64,000 bases of DNA from NCBI GenBank assembly GCA_001596155.1, contig CP014771.1:806001-870000 (forward strand), given 5' to 3'. The stretch comes from Hymenobacter psoromatis (lineage in GTDB: Bacteria > Bacteroidota > Bacteroidia > Cytophagales > Hymenobacteraceae). The notes beneath the pieces were generated by a model. That model worked only from the letters and a program-made list of their open reading frames with translations, was not told the origin of the DNA and searched no databases. Of this stretch, positions 42,296-51,500 are shown one piece after another (position 1 is the first letter of the stretch; each line of letters begins with the position of its first letter). The position numbers and the translations under genes were made by a program.

Positions 42296-43273
42296 TTAGT
42301 GATTATCCCTACCCCCCAGCCGGGCAGCCAGGTCCTCGATATCGGCGCGGTGGGCCAGGGCGGCCAGCCACTCGGCCGGAATGCCGGCCTCGCCGTAGGC
42401 CAGGCCCGCCAGGCCGCCGACTACCGCGCCGGTCGTGTCGGTGTCCTGGCCCAGGTTCACGGCGGCCAGCACGGTGGCGGCGTAAGTATCGTGCCGCAGC
42501 AGGCACCACAGGGCCGCTTCCAGGGTATGCACGACGTAGCCGGTGGACTGAATTTCGGCCTCGTCCAAACCAGGCAGACTGCCATCAAGGAACGCCACGT
42601 AGCGGGGCCATTCCATAAAAGCCGGGCCTTTGGCCTGCGTTTGTAGCCAATGGTTGGCCAGTTCTCTGGCCTGCGCATACGCCTCGGCTGGTGCCTGGCC
42701 GAGAAGCAGCCCGCGCGCCACCAGCAAGTATAAGAAACAGCCCAGCGTGGAGCGCGGGTGGCCGTGCGTGACGCTGGCCACGGCTTCGGTGAGGGCCCAG
42801 GCGGCGGGCAGGTCTGGCGTTTCAGCCCGCCACGTGGCGTGAAAAACGAGGGGTAGGATGCGCATCAGCGCGCCGTTGCCGTTGTCCGGCTCCGCGCGGG
42901 GGCCGGCTTTGGTAGGCGCTACACCGGCCCGCAGCCGCTGAATGGCCGTGCGCGTGGCCCCGCCGACGTCGAAGGTTTCGGCGGTGGCCGTCCAGTAGGC
43001 GTGGTCGAGCCAGTTGATGGCGCGCCGGCTAAAGTCGGCTAGGTCCGGTAATTCGGTCAGCCCACCGGGCCGGGCCAGCGTTTCGGCCAGGCAAAAAGTG
43101 AGCGACGAGTCATCGGACCAGGTGCCGGGCGGCTGGTGGTGCGTGCCGTAGCCGCGCATCCCGGTCACGGGGTCGCGGTGGCGGGCTTCGCGGTCCATAA
43201 ACTCAACGGGGACGCCCAGAGCGTCGCCCACGGCCAGGCCCAGCAGGGCGGCGCGGATAGCAGCAATTTTCAT
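42296..43273 (-). CDS. ADP-ribosylglycohydrolase family protein
   Basis: 325 residues. N-terminal AALLGLAVGDALGVPVEF, TWSDDSSLTFCLAETL (metal-binding Asp pair) and C-terminal VNLGQDTDTTGAVVGGLAGLAYG (second Asp cluster), with GNGALMRILPL in between. These are the two di-magnesium motifs of ARH/DraG-like hydrolases that remove ADP-ribose from proteins or small molecules. No ADP-ribosyltransferase is adjacent. Cytosolic. Confidence 0.93.
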   Translation of the reverse strand: MKIAAIRAALLGLAVGDALGVPVEFMDREARHRDPVTGMRGYGTHHQPPGTWSDDSSLTFCLAETLARPGGLTELPDLADFSRRAINWLDHAYWTATAETFDVGGATRTAIQRLRAGVAPTKAGPRAEPDNGNGALMRILPLVFHATWRAETPDLPAAWALTEAVASVTHGHPRSTLGCFLYLLVARGLLLGQAPAEAYAQARELANHWLQTQAKGPAFMEWPRYVAFLDGSLPGLDEAEIQSTGYVVHTLEAALWCLLRHDTYAATVLAAVNLGQDTDTTGAVVGGLAGLAYGEAGIPAEWLAALAHRADIEDLAARLGGRDNH

Positions 43274-43429
43274 AGCCTGAACGACCGGTAGTGGGCCAGG
43301 CTGTAAGGTAAACAGTTACTCACCGTCCGTGGTAATAATAGAACTGATTTACGCGGCACTATTTATGTCCTCATCGACGTTTTTACCGTAGTTGAGCTAG
43401 GGATGTGCAACTTGCCGCCCCCTGCCGCT

Positions 43430-43437
43430 TACATTTG
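43430..43437 (+). promoter_or_regulatory. -7 promoter box (TACATTTG) of prc
   Basis: Exact TAnnTTTG match 24 bases before the ATG at 43462. Confidence 0.55.
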
Positions 43438-43461
43438 GCCTTCTTCCTAATTATCTTCTGA

Positions 43462-45603
43462 ATGTTCTCCCCCCGCCTAAAAATTGGCTCCTATGCCGGC
43501 CTGGTGGCCGCCGTATTTGGGCTGGCGTCTTATCGCTTCTATGAGCACAGCGGCCCTGGGGCAGTGCCCGGCAAAGAGCAGGTGCTCGTCGGCACCATCG
43601 TGCAGGGTCTTTCGCAGGCGCACTACCAGCCCGAGCGCATCGACGACGCCTTTAGCAAGCGCGTGTTTGACCTGGCGCTCAAGCGTTTGGATTACCGCAA
43701 GAAGTTTCTGCTGCAAGCCGATATCGCGCAGCTGACGAAATACCAGACCGATATCGATGACGAAACCAAGCGCGGCACGCACGAATTTCTGGACCTGAGC
43801 ACCAAGCTCATGGCCGAGCGCACCAAGCAGATGCAGGCGTTGGCGCACGAGATTCTGGCCCAGCCGTTTACGTTCGATAAAGACGAGACGATTCAGACCG
43901 ATTTTGAGAAGACGACCTTTCCTGCCAACGCCGCCGACCAGCGCGAGCAGTGGCGCAAGCTGCTCAAGTACGAAACCCTGGTGCGGGTGGCTGAGATGAT
44001 GGACGAGCAGGACAAGCGCCACGACCGCTCCCGCGTAGCCAGTATTTCGAAGGAGCCCGTGACCGCCGAGCCCGACCGCAGCCCCGCCCAAATGGAAGTG
44101 GAAGCCCGCAAGCGCGTGCTGAAATATTACGATGAGCAGTTTGCGGACCAGCCCGACCCTAGCGAGGTGCTGACCAACTATGCCAATGTCATTGCCAATA
44201 CCTACGACCCACATACTGAGTATTTCGCGCCGAAAGACAAGGCCGAGTTCGATGCCCAGCTTACCGGGCAGTTTGAGGGAATCGGGGCTTCGCTACAAGA
44301 AAAAGATGGCCTTATTTATATTGCCGACATTATTCCGGGCTCCGCTTCGTTTCGGCAGGGCGAGCTCAAAAAGGGCGACGCCATCTTGCGGGTAGCCCAG
44401 GGTGCGGCTGAGCCGGTAAGTGTGGAGGGCTGGCACACGGCCAAAGCGGTGCCGCTCATCAAGGGTAAGAAAGGCTCGGAAGTGCGCCTGACGGTACGTA
44501 AAGCCGATGGCTCGACCAAGATTATTGCCATCATCCGCGATGTGGTGGTGATAGAAGATACGTATGCGCATTCAGTCATTATCAATGACCCGAGCGGCGT
44601 GAAAATCGGCTACCTGCGCCTACCCGCCTTCTATGCCGACTTCAACGACAACGGCGGCCGCTCCTCGGCTCAGGACGTGAAGAAAGAGTTGGCCAAGCTC
44701 ACGGCCGAAGGCGTGAAGGGCGTGGTATTCGACCTGCGCACCAACGGCGGCGGTTCGCTCAACGATGCCGTGGAAATGGCCGGCCTGTTTATGCCCAGCG
44801 GCCCGATGGTGCAGGTGCATGATAACCGCGGCGTAACCCAGGTCCTTAACGACAAGGACCCGCGCGTGCAGTACAGCGGCCCGCTCGTGGTGCTGGTGAA
44901 CAAGTACAGCGCCTCGGCCTCCGAGATTCTGGCCGCCGCCATTCAGGACTACAAGCGCGGCATCATCATGGGCTCGGCCAGCACCTACGGCAAGGGCACG
45001 GTGCAGCGCATCATTGACCTCGATGAGACGCTGCCCACGGAGCTGGCTTCGCTCAAGCCGTTTGGCTCGCTCAAGTTCACGATGCAGAAGTTTTACCGCG
45101 TCACCGGGGGTTCGACTCAGTTCAAGGGGGTAGCCTCCGATATCGTGCTGCCCGATGTGCTTTCGTACCTCGACCAGGGCGAGAAAGAGTCGGACTACCC
45201 GCTGAAGTGGGACGAAATCAAGCCCGCCGGCTACCGCCCCTGGGACGACCAGCCCAACTACGCCAAGCTGGAAGCCAACAGCAAGGCCCGCGTGGCGGCC
45301 AGCCCGGCCTTCCAGCAAATGACGGAGCTGGTGCAGAGCCTGCGCAAGCGCAAAGACGAGACCGTGGTTTCGCTCAAGCTCGACAAGTTCCGCACGCTGC
45401 AACACCAGCTCAAGGCGGAGTCGGACAAGTATGAAGCCATCCAGAAGACGGCTACCCCCCTCGCGCTGGCTCCCCTGGCGGCCGACCGCACGGCCCTCGG
45501 CGGCGATTCGATAAAGGTGAACCGCTCCATGCGCTTCACCCGCGGCCTCAACAAGGACATCACCCTTGGCGAAGCCGTAGCCGTTATCAAAGACGAACAA
45601 TAA
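43462..45603 (+). CDS. prc: carboxy-terminal processing (tail-specific) protease
   Basis: 713 residues, S41A family. N-terminal membrane anchor or signal (LKIGSYAGLVAAVFGLASYRF), an N-terminal helical domain, PDZ domain (about 250-345; FEGIGASLQEKDGLIYIADIIPGSAS), and the S41 domain with RTNGGGSLNDAVEMAGLF, catalytic Ser487 in YSASASEILAAAIQDY and Lys511 in STYGKGTVQ, as in E. coli Prc, followed by a C-terminal DUF3340-like region. Periplasmic; trims C-termini and degrades tagged proteins. Monocistronic, with a strong terminator. Confidence 0.95.
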   Translation: MFSPRLKIGSYAGLVAAVFGLASYRFYEHSGPGAVPGKEQVLVGTIVQGLSQAHYQPERIDDAFSKRVFDLALKRLDYRKKFLLQADIAQLTKYQTDIDDETKRGTHEFLDLSTKLMAERTKQMQALAHEILAQPFTFDKDETIQTDFEKTTFPANAADQREQWRKLLKYETLVRVAEMMDEQDKRHDRSRVASISKEPVTAEPDRSPAQMEVEARKRVLKYYDEQFADQPDPSEVLTNYANVIANTYDPHTEYFAPKDKAEFDAQLTGQFEGIGASLQEKDGLIYIADIIPGSASFRQGELKKGDAILRVAQGAAEPVSVEGWHTAKAVPLIKGKKGSEVRLTVRKADGSTKIIAIIRDVVVIEDTYAHSVIINDPSGVKIGYLRLPAFYADFNDNGGRSSAQDVKKELAKLTAEGVKGVVFDLRTNGGGSLNDAVEMAGLFMPSGPMVQVHDNRGVTQVLNDKDPRVQYSGPLVVLVNKYSASASEILAAAIQDYKRGIIMGSASTYGKGTVQRIIDLDETLPTELASLKPFGSLKFTMQKFYRVTGGSTQFKGVASDIVLPDVLSYLDQGEKESDYPLKWDEIKPAGYRPWDDQPNYAKLEANSKARVAASPAFQQMTELVQSLRKRKDETVVSLKLDKFRTLQHQLKAESDKYEAIQKTATPLALAPLAADRTALGGDSIKVNRSMRFTRGLNKDITLGEAVAVIKDEQ

Positions 45604-45640
45604 TCGCGGATTGAGCGGATGGCGCTGATTTATTTGGCGC
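45604..45640. repeat. CGGATT-family repeat, degenerate, directly after the prc stop
   Basis: TCGCGGATTGAGCGGATGG and the following GCGCTGATTTATTTGG follow the stop codon with no spacer. It is a decayed copy of the family seen at 46961, 56674, 57633 and 58923. Confidence 0.6.
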
Positions 45641-45669
45641 TGGTGTAGTGCAATCGGGTTCTATTTTGA

Positions 45670-45702
45670 AGCTCCTGAGCCGTTGGCTCAGGAGCTTTTT
45701 TT
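45670..45702 (+). terminator. terminator of prc
   Basis: AGCTCCTGAGCC (45670-45681) and GGCTCAGGAGCT (45685-45696), a perfect 12-bp stem with a 3-base loop, then a T run. A tandem CTCTGCGTCTTCTGCG-type repeat follows at about 45712-45750. Confidence 0.92.
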
Positions 45703-45850
45703 GTCGTCAGCTTCTGCGTCTTCTGCGAAAACCTCTGCGTCTTCTGCGGGCTAAAAACACCTGCGCAGAGCCACTAATAAATTTAGTAAATCATCTAAAA
45801 AATAATTAGCAAACCGAAACTAAAATTCCTGGTAAAAGCGTTAACCTGGT

Positions 45851-46960
45851 ATGACAATGACAACCGAAGCCCGCATCATTCCGCTCATTCCGGCCGAGAC
45901 GTATCCGGCTCCGGTAATGGCCATTTCGCCCGCCGAGGCGGCGCTTACTCCCGAGGAGCAGGAGCAACAGCGCCTGGCCGACGAAACCTGGCGCCGCTCC
46001 ATTCCGGCCCAGGTGTTTCTTAACTATTTCTCGGCCCTTAGCTCCCACATTCAGGAGGGCGAAAGCCCGTTGGGTGGGCTGGCGCACACGCCTTATTTCC
46101 GCCAGCACCAGGCTGAGCTGACCGAGGCCGACGCGGCCGCGCTCACCAAGCTGTTGCATACCTGCTGGAGCACTGAGTACGCCTTGCGCGCCACCGCCGA
46201 GCTGGGCGATGAGAGCTTCCTGCGCAACGCCCTGCACTGGACTTTCCCGCAGGCTTACCACACCATTCAGGTGGGCTTGCAGGCCTTCCTTTATACCACG
46301 GGCGTGCGCACCAACAATGCGCAGGTGGTGCGCCGCGAGGTGGGCCGGCTGGTGGTGAAAAACGCCTACCCCCGCCCAGTATCGTTTTACGCCGCCGGGG
46401 CCTACGGCGACTTTAGCATTCACCGCCTGCCGCTGGCGGGCTATAAGGCCGGCCTGCACATTGCTTCGCAGGAGATTGACGCGCAGGCCCAGATTGGCCA
46501 GTTTTTGCGCACCACCCGCAAGCAGAAAGCCATTACCACGCGCCAGCAGGTGCAGGCCAATTCGAACACGGCCATCCGCAGCCAAAAAACCGGCAAGCCC
46601 CTTGATAAGTGGACCGGCGCGCACTGGCAGCAAATTACCTGGCGCCTGGGCTACACCACCATCTTCGACCTGCTGGGCCGCCTGCGCATCTCGCAGACCA
46701 GCCGCGAGATTGAGCGCTACGTGGAGGCCGACATTGATTTCCGCCTGTTCCACAGTTCGTTGCTGAGCATCGTGAGCTACCTCAACGGCGTGCACGAAGC
46801 TTATGTAGCCAAGGCGCTGGGCTTGGCCCGCTACGAGCAGCTGGTGCGCGAGCTGCCGGCCCACTTGCAGCATGGCTTCGTGCAGGAGCGCCTGCGCACC
46901 CGCGTGCAGCCCGCCATCCTGAGCACCGAGCCCGAACCGGAGCTGAAAATGGCCGCCTAA
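45851..46960 (+). CDS. unrecognised cytoplasmic protein, mostly helical
   Basis: 369 residues, no signal peptide or membrane span. The composition and pattern suggest an all-helical protein. Distinct blocks are YFSALSSHIQEGESPLGGL, EYALRATAELGDESFLRNALHW, FLRTTRKQKAITTRQQ and a C-terminal RLRISQTSREIERYVEADIDF followed by RLFHSSLLSIVSYLNGVHEAYV. The GC-rich codon use matches the chromosome, so it is native rather than acquired. It is monocistronic between a tandem-repeat region and a long inverted repeat carrying its terminator. I know no family to name. Confidence 0.72.
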   Translation: MTMTTEARIIPLIPAETYPAPVMAISPAEAALTPEEQEQQRLADETWRRSIPAQVFLNYFSALSSHIQEGESPLGGLAHTPYFRQHQAELTEADAAALTKLLHTCWSTEYALRATAELGDESFLRNALHWTFPQAYHTIQVGLQAFLYTTGVRTNNAQVVRREVGRLVVKNAYPRPVSFYAAGAYGDFSIHRLPLAGYKAGLHIASQEIDAQAQIGQFLRTTRKQKAITTRQQVQANSNTAIRSQKTGKPLDKWTGAHWQQITWRLGYTTIFDLLGRLRISQTSREIERYVEADIDFRLFHSSLLSIVSYLNGVHEAYVAKALGLARYEQLVRELPAHLQHGFVQERLRTRVQPAILSTEPEPELKMAA

Positions 46961-47178
46961 ATCACGGATTACGCGGATTTTAGCGGATTTCACGGATTTT
47001 GTGGACGATTCAGCCGCCCCGGTTCGGGGCGGCTTTTTTGGGCCGTACTTTTGCGGCCTGTTTTTGGGCTCATGCCCGCCTCCACCCAGTGGCCAAACGG
47101 AGTAGCATTGCACGAGCAGCGCCAGCTGAATCGTCCACAGAATCCGTGAAATCCGCTAAAATCCGCGTAATCCGTGAT
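46961..47178. repeat. 53-bp inverted pair of the CGGATT repeat around a terminator and the lysS promoter
   Basis: 46961-47013 and 47126-47178 are inverted complements over 53 bp with one mismatch. The unit contains four CGGATT words at 10-11-base spacing and ends GTGGACGATTCAG. Between the arms lie the terminator at 47012-47039 and a TACTTTTG promoter box (47046-47053). The left arm starts at the stop of the upstream gene and the right arm runs into the lysS start codon. Confidence 0.88.
47012..47039 (+). terminator. terminator of the 45851 gene
   Basis: AGCCGCCCC (47012-47020) and GGGGCGGCT (47026-47034) with a 5-base loop, then T6. Confidence 0.9.
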
Positions 47179-48700
47179 TCTGAGCGAACAAGAAATTCTG
47201 CGCCGTCATAAGCTCGATGAGCTGCGCGCCCTGGGCATTGAGCCCTACCCTTCCGAATTGTTTGATGTCAATTTTTCGGCCCAGGAAATCCAGGATAACT
47301 ACTACCCCGAGCTGAATAACTTTCAGGAAGTAGTGCTGGCCGGCCGCCTTATGTCGGTGCGCGTGATGGGCAAGGCATCATTTGCGGAGCTGATGGACTC
47401 GTCGGGCCGCATTCAGCTCTACGTGAACCGCGATGAGATTTGCCCCGGCGAAGACAAGACGCTGTATAACACGGTGTTCAAGAAACTACTTGACCTAGGC
47501 GACTTTATCGGCGTGAAGGGCTACGTGTTTAAGACACAGGTGGGCGAAACGTCCATTCACGTGAAGGAATTGATGCTGCTGGCCAAGGCCTTGCGTCCCC
47601 TACCCGTAGTGAAAACCCGCAAGGACGAGGCGACCGGCGAGGAAATCACTTACGACGCCTTCACCGACCCCGAGCAGCGCTACCGCCAGCGCTACGTGGA
47701 TATGGTGGTGAACCCGCAGGTGCGCGACACCTTCATCAAGCGCACGCAGCTGGTGCAGGCCATGCGCAACTACCTGAACGACAAAGGTTATCTCGAAGTA
47801 GAAACCCCGATTTTGCAGCCGCTCTACGGCGGCGCGGCGGCCCGGCCCTTCACCACGCACCACAACACGCTGGACATGACGCTCTACCTGCGCATTGCCA
47901 ACGAGCTGTACCTCAAGCGTCTCATCGTGGGCGGCTTCGACGGCGTGTATGAGTTCTCGAAGGACTTCCGCAATGAGGGCATGTCGCGCTTCCACAACCC
48001 CGAGTTTACCCAGATGGAACTGTACGTAGCCTACAAAGACTACAACTGGATGATGGACCTGGTGGAGGAAATGGTGGAACGCGTGGCCCTGGCCCTGCAC
48101 GGCAAAACCGAAGTGCAAGTGGGCGAAAACATCATCAATTTCCAGCGCCCCTGGCAGCGCTACACCATGTTTGAGGCTATCGAGAAATTCACGGGCGTAG
48201 CCATTGGGGAGATGGACGAGGCGGCGTTGCGCGAAACCGCCGCCAGGCTCAAAGTGGGCCTCGACCCGAGCATGGGCAAGTCGAAAATCATTGACGAGCT
48301 ATTCGGCGAACACGTGGAGCCCAAGCTCATTCAGCCCACGTTTATTACCGACTACCCCGTCGAAATGTCGCCGCTCGCCAAGAAGCACCGCGACCACCCC
48401 GGCCTGGTCGAGCGCTTCGAGGCCATCTGCAACGGCAAGGAAATCTGCAACGCCTTCTCCGAGCTCAACGACCCCATCGACCAGCGCCAGCGCTTTGAAG
48501 ACCAGCTGGAGCTGGGCAAGCGCGGCGACACCGAGGCGATGGTGCTGGACGAAGACTTTCTGCGCGCCCTCGAATACGGCATGCCGCCTACGGCCGGCCT
48601 GGGCATCGGCATCGACCGCCTGAGCATGATTATGACCAACTCGCACTCCATCCAGGATGTGCTCTTCTTCCCGCAGATGCGGCCCGAAGCAGGGGGGTAG
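47174..48700 (+). CDS. lysS: lysyl-tRNA synthetase, class II
   Basis: 508 residues. N-terminal OB-fold anticodon domain (about 55-170; [33 protein letters not shown]), then the class II catalytic core with motif 1 region [21 protein letters not shown], motif 2 [24 protein letters not shown] and motif 3 [13 protein letters not shown]. Charges tRNA-Lys in the cytosol. The start is GTG at 47174 ([26 protein letters not shown]); this start codon and the four codons around it lie inside the end of the 53-bp repeat, so the repeat supplies the ribosome-binding region. No T-box or other leader RNA is visible. Confidence 0.97.
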   Translation: MILSEQEILRRHKLDELRALGIEPYPSELFDVNFSAQEIQDNYYPELNNFQEVVLAGRLMSVRVMGKASFAELMDSSGRIQLYVNRDEICPGEDKTLYNTVFKKLLDLGDFIGVKGYVFKTQVGETSIHVKELMLLAKALRPLPVVKTRKDEATGEEITYDAFTDPEQRYRQRYVDMVVNPQVRDTFIKRTQLVQAMRNYLNDKGYLEVETPILQPLYGGAAARPFTTHHNTLDMTLYLRIANELYLKRLIVGGFDGVYEFSKDFRNEGMSRFHNPEFTQMELYVAYKDYNWMMDLVEEMVERVALALHGKTEVQVGENIINFQRPWQRYTMFEAIEKFTGVAIGEMDEAALRETAARLKVGLDPSMGKSKIIDELFGEHVEPKLIQPTFITDYPVEMSPLAKKHRDHPGLVERFEAICNGKEICNAFSELNDPIDQRQRFEDQLELGKRGDTEAMVLDEDFLRALEYGMPPTAGLGIGIDRLSMIMTNSHSIQDVLFFPQMRPEAGG

Positions 48701-48729
48701 GCCCGGCGGCAACCCAACGAACGGCTACG

Positions 48730-48768
48730 AAAAAGGCCCGCTACCAAAGAATGGCAGCGGGCCTTTTT
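48730..48768 (+). terminator. terminator of lysS
   Basis: AAAAAGGCCCGCT (48730-48742) and AGCGGGCCTTTTT (48756-48768), a perfect 13-bp stem with A and T flanks, usable from both sides. Confidence 0.93.
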
Positions 48769-48886
48769 TACAAAAGCTACAATCGAAAACTACGTTGGCA
48801 GCCAGAAAAGTGTGATGGAAGAGGATTCCGCCGCCGCGCATTCCCGAAAAAAATTGCGCGCCCTACCCCCTGCCAAACCTTCGGCC

Positions 48887-49231
48887 TTAGTCCAGGTCGG
48901 CGCTATAGTCCTCATCGCCAGCCACCGAGCGGCCGTTGCCCGCGCCGGCGGGGGTAGCGAGGTCGCCGGGCTCGGCGTTGCTCATGGCAGTGAGCAGCGC
49001 ATCGGCGGCGTGCAGGTCGGGGTTGGCGCTGGCAGCCGCCGGCGGCTCTTGCAGCTTGCTTAGGGCAGTCTGAGCTTGCTTGCCCAGGTCGGCCCACCAC
49101 TTGCGGGCCGATTCGCGCAGGTCGTGGCGGGCGTCTTCGCCCGTTTCGGGGGCCAGTAGCAGGCCGGCCACAATGCCGGCGGTGGCGCCCGCCAGCAGCG
49201 AGACGATAACTTTTCCGTTGTCAGTAGGCAT
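48887..49231 (-). CDS. YtxH-domain protein
   Basis: 114 residues. The N-terminal glycine-rich membrane segment VIVSLLAGATAGIVAGLLLAPETGEDARHDLRE is the YtxH hallmark (a single span followed by LLAPxxGxxxR). The remainder is a soluble, low-complexity Ala/Asp-rich tail. YtxH proteins are small stress-related membrane proteins. Second of two YtxH genes on this strand, separated by a terminator. Confidence 0.88.
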   Translation of the reverse strand: MPTDNGKVIVSLLAGATAGIVAGLLLAPETGEDARHDLRESARKWWADLGKQAQTALSKLQEPPAAASANPDLHAADALLTAMSNAEPGDLATPAGAGNGRSVAGDEDYSADLD

Positions 49232-49318
49232 GGGTAAACTGAAATTTAACAGGGAGTGTGAGATAAAAACCCTGTTGCAGCAAACGGGAAAGTAACCCTG
49301 ACGGTTAGCCCTGGTGCT

Positions 49319-49353
49319 AAAAAAGCCCCACGCCAGCGGCGTGAGGCTTTTTT
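49319..49353. terminator. terminator between the two YtxH genes
   Basis: AAAAAAGCC...CACGCC (49319-49334) with GGCGTG...GGCTTTTTT (49338-49353); one C-A mismatch in the stem. Confidence 0.85.
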
Positions 49354-49376
49354 ACTATCAAAAAGAACCAAGTAGT

Positions 49377-49961
49377 TTACTTAGTGGCGTCTTTTGCGGC
49401 GTCAGCCCCTTTGTTGGCGGCTTCCTTTGCGGCATCAGCCCCTTTGTTAGCGGCGTCTTTCACAGCGTCAGTGCCTTTGTTGGCGGCGTCCTTTGCCTTG
49501 TCAGCCAGGTCGTTGCCTTTGCCCGACAAATCGTTAATCATTTTCGTGATTTCCGCTTTGCCTTTGCCAAGCTTGTCCTGCAGCTTGCCTACCAGTTCGT
49601 CGCCTTTGCCTTCGGCAAAAGTCAGGTCCTCATCCGTGAGCTGCGCGTATTGCTGCTTCAGCTTGCCCTTGATATCGTCCCAGTTGCCTTTGATATTAAG
49701 GCTGCCACCGGCCCCCAGCACGCCCATATCTTCGAGCTTGTCGCTTAGGCCTTTGAACTTGGTTTCGAGGTCGGCACTGTATTTATCGAACTGGTCGCCC
49801 AGCTGATTGCTGTAGCCTTTAGCGGCGCCTTTCCAGTTTTCGAGGGTAGCCGTGCCCTTATCGGGGGCCAGCAAAATGCCGGCAATAATGCCAGCTCCAG
49901 CACCAGCGAGGGCGGCAATCAGAATTTTGCCTGAGTTGTTATCTTCTTCGCGATACGACAT
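49377..49961 (-). CDS. YtxH-CsbD fusion protein with alanine-rich stress-protein tail
   Basis: 194 residues, ATG at 49961 (MSYREEDNNSG). Domain order: YtxH span (ILIAALAGAGAGIIAGILLAPDKG, about residues 12-35), coiled-coil linker, a CsbD-like domain (about 90-140; NWDDIKGKLKQQYAQLTDEDLTFAEGKGDELVGKLQDKLGK), then tandem 'DAANKGxDA' repeats (about 155-194) with the 11-residue period of LEA-like amphipathic helices. CsbD is a general-stress protein family, so a membrane-tethered stress protein is likely. The repeats are encoded by near-identical DNA. Confidence 0.9.
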   Translation of the reverse strand: MSYREEDNNSGKILIAALAGAGAGIIAGILLAPDKGTATLENWKGAAKGYSNQLGDQFDKYSADLETKFKGLSDKLEDMGVLGAGGSLNIKGNWDDIKGKLKQQYAQLTDEDLTFAEGKGDELVGKLQDKLGKGKAEITKMINDLSGKGNDLADKAKDAANKGTDAVKDAANKGADAAKEAANKGADAAKDATK

Positions 49962-50048
49962 GAGAAGGAAAAGAAAAATGTGGTAAGGTGGATTGGTCGG
50001 AGAGGGCAAAGCGTGTGCCACTGCCCCAGCGTTTGGGTTCTATACGGG

Positions 50049-50079
50049 TGACGGAGCGCCGGGTTCGGGCGCACCGTCA
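50049..50079. terminator. hairpin in the YtxH-cupin intergenic region
   Basis: TGACGGAGCGCC (50049-50060) pairs with GGCGCACCGTCA (50068-50079) with one A-A mismatch; TTTTCTT follows on the plus strand. The 326 bases between the divergent genes hold nothing else I can name. Confidence 0.5.
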
Positions 50080-50287
50080 TTTTCTTGTCCCAGCTGGCTG
50101 GCTCATTCAGTGTCAAGGCCTTACCTTACCAGCCTTCTCAGGAGTTTTCAGCTATGCCTTTACCCATACGCTACAGCAGCATTTGCCTGCTACCCTTGGC
50201 CAGCCGCCTGTTGCCGGGTGCCTGCTGCGCGCGGGTAGCTGCGGGTGCCCAGCCTTAATTTCGCGGCGTCATTTCTCCCTTGTTCTC

Positions 50288-50659
50288 ATGGCTTCCGAAA
50301 AAAAATATTTCCGCAACGCCCAGCCGTTCCGCGTTCCCACCACCGATGGCAAGCTCATTGAAGAGCATATAGGCCTGGCCAGCACCCACACGGCCCAGTA
50401 TAGCGTGGCCCACATGGTGGCCCCGCCGCAGTGGAGCGAGCCGCACCAGCGCCCCGAGTTTGACGAAATAACGATTGTGGTGCGGGGCCGCAAGCGCTTC
50501 GAGATAGAGGACGACGTAGTGGAGCTGCAGGCAGGCGAGTCGCTGCTGATTCGGGCGGGGGCCCGCGTGCGCTATTCCAATCCGTTTGAGGCGGAGTGCG
50601 AATACTGGTCGGTGTGCGTGCCCGCGTTTAGCCCGGACACCGTGAACCGGGAAGAATAA
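50288..50659 (+). CDS. cupin-domain protein
   Basis: 123 residues, single cupin barrel. Recognisable strands are VAHMVAPPQWSEPHQRPEFDEITIVVRGRKRFEI and DVVELQAGESLLIRAGARVRYSNPFEAECEYWSVCVP. Metal ligands would be His (EPHQRPEFDE) and Glu. ATG at 50288; the longer frame upstream is not coding. Resembles cupins that act as sensors or sugar-binding modules; no enzyme activity can be stated. Confidence 0.85.
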   Translation: MASEKKYFRNAQPFRVPTTDGKLIEEHIGLASTHTAQYSVAHMVAPPQWSEPHQRPEFDEITIVVRGRKRFEIEDDVVELQAGESLLIRAGARVRYSNPFEAECEYWSVCVPAFSPDTVNREE

Positions 50660-50818
50660 ACTGGCGACTTTTGGTTATAGCTTTATAAAAACCCAAGACA
50701 ATTTTCCGTCGTTTTTCCAATAAAAGGTTCCAGAACAGCGCATTATTTATTTTCAGTAGCCTCTCAAACCAGGAGATTACGCTGGGCCGTATGTGCACAA
50801 CGCCCTACCCCCCAGCTA

Positions 50819-51358
50819 ATGAAAGTGCTACAGCCAGAAGACGAAAGCGAGCTGATAACCCGGTTATACGCCCGCGATGAGACGGCAATGGCTCATTTCT
50901 ACCAGCATTATAAGCGGGCGCTCTACCACACCATCTGGCGGATTGTTCGGCAAGACGAGGTGGCGGAGGATTTACTGCAGGAGTGCATGGTAAAATTCTG
51001 GGTGGCCTTCCCCACCTACGATACCCGCAAGGGCCGGCTTTTCACGTGGGCTCTGCAAATTGGCCGCAACCTGGCCCTCGACTTTCTGCGCGAGCAGCGC
51101 CGCAAAACGCAGCTCACCTCGCCGCTTACCGAGGAGGTTACCAGCAACCGGGCGGCCCCCGTTAGCTTTTATCCCGAACACATTGGGGTGCGCGACTGGC
51201 TGAACCTGCTGAGCAGCAGCGACCGCCGGCTGCTGGAGCTGCTCTACCTCGAAGGCTATTCGCAGTCGGAGGCGGCGCAGGAGCTGGCCATCCCGCTGGG
51301 CACGGTTAAGACGCGGGCGGGCCGCATTATCCGCAATCTCACGCGCGTGGTTAACTAA
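50819..51358 (+). CDS. ECF-type RNA polymerase sigma factor
   Basis: 179 residues. Region 2 is ITRLYARDETAMAHFYQHYKRALYHTIWRIVRQDEVAEDLLQECMVKFWVAFPTYDTRKGRLFTWALQIGRNLALDFLREQRRK, and region 4 is SSSDRRLLELLYLEGYSQSEAAQELAIPLGTVKTRAGRIIRNLTRVV with a helix-turn-helix. No anti-sigma factor follows on the same strand, which is unusual for ECF factors, so it may be regulated by another route. Recognition sites in the window cannot be inferred. Confidence 0.92.
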   Translation: MKVLQPEDESELITRLYARDETAMAHFYQHYKRALYHTIWRIVRQDEVAEDLLQECMVKFWVAFPTYDTRKGRLFTWALQIGRNLALDFLREQRRKTQLTSPLTEEVTSNRAAPVSFYPEHIGVRDWLNLLSSSDRRLLELLYLEGYSQSEAAQELAIPLGTVKTRAGRIIRNLTRVVN

Positions 51359-51500
51359 GCTTCTCGCAACGGAGCGGCGTTGGGCTTGCCGGATAGTTTT
51401 TGGGCATAAAAAAAGGCCGCGCCACCCGGCACGACCCTTTCCAAACCCGGACGCAGCGAGAATTCCCACCCAGCGCTGGTCCGTGGCTCCAACCCAGGGG

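Noticed and set aside
47040..47173. T-box or lysine riboswitch before lysS
   Set aside because: No T-box sequence, specifier hairpin or lysine aptamer is visible; the leader is accounted for by a repeat arm.
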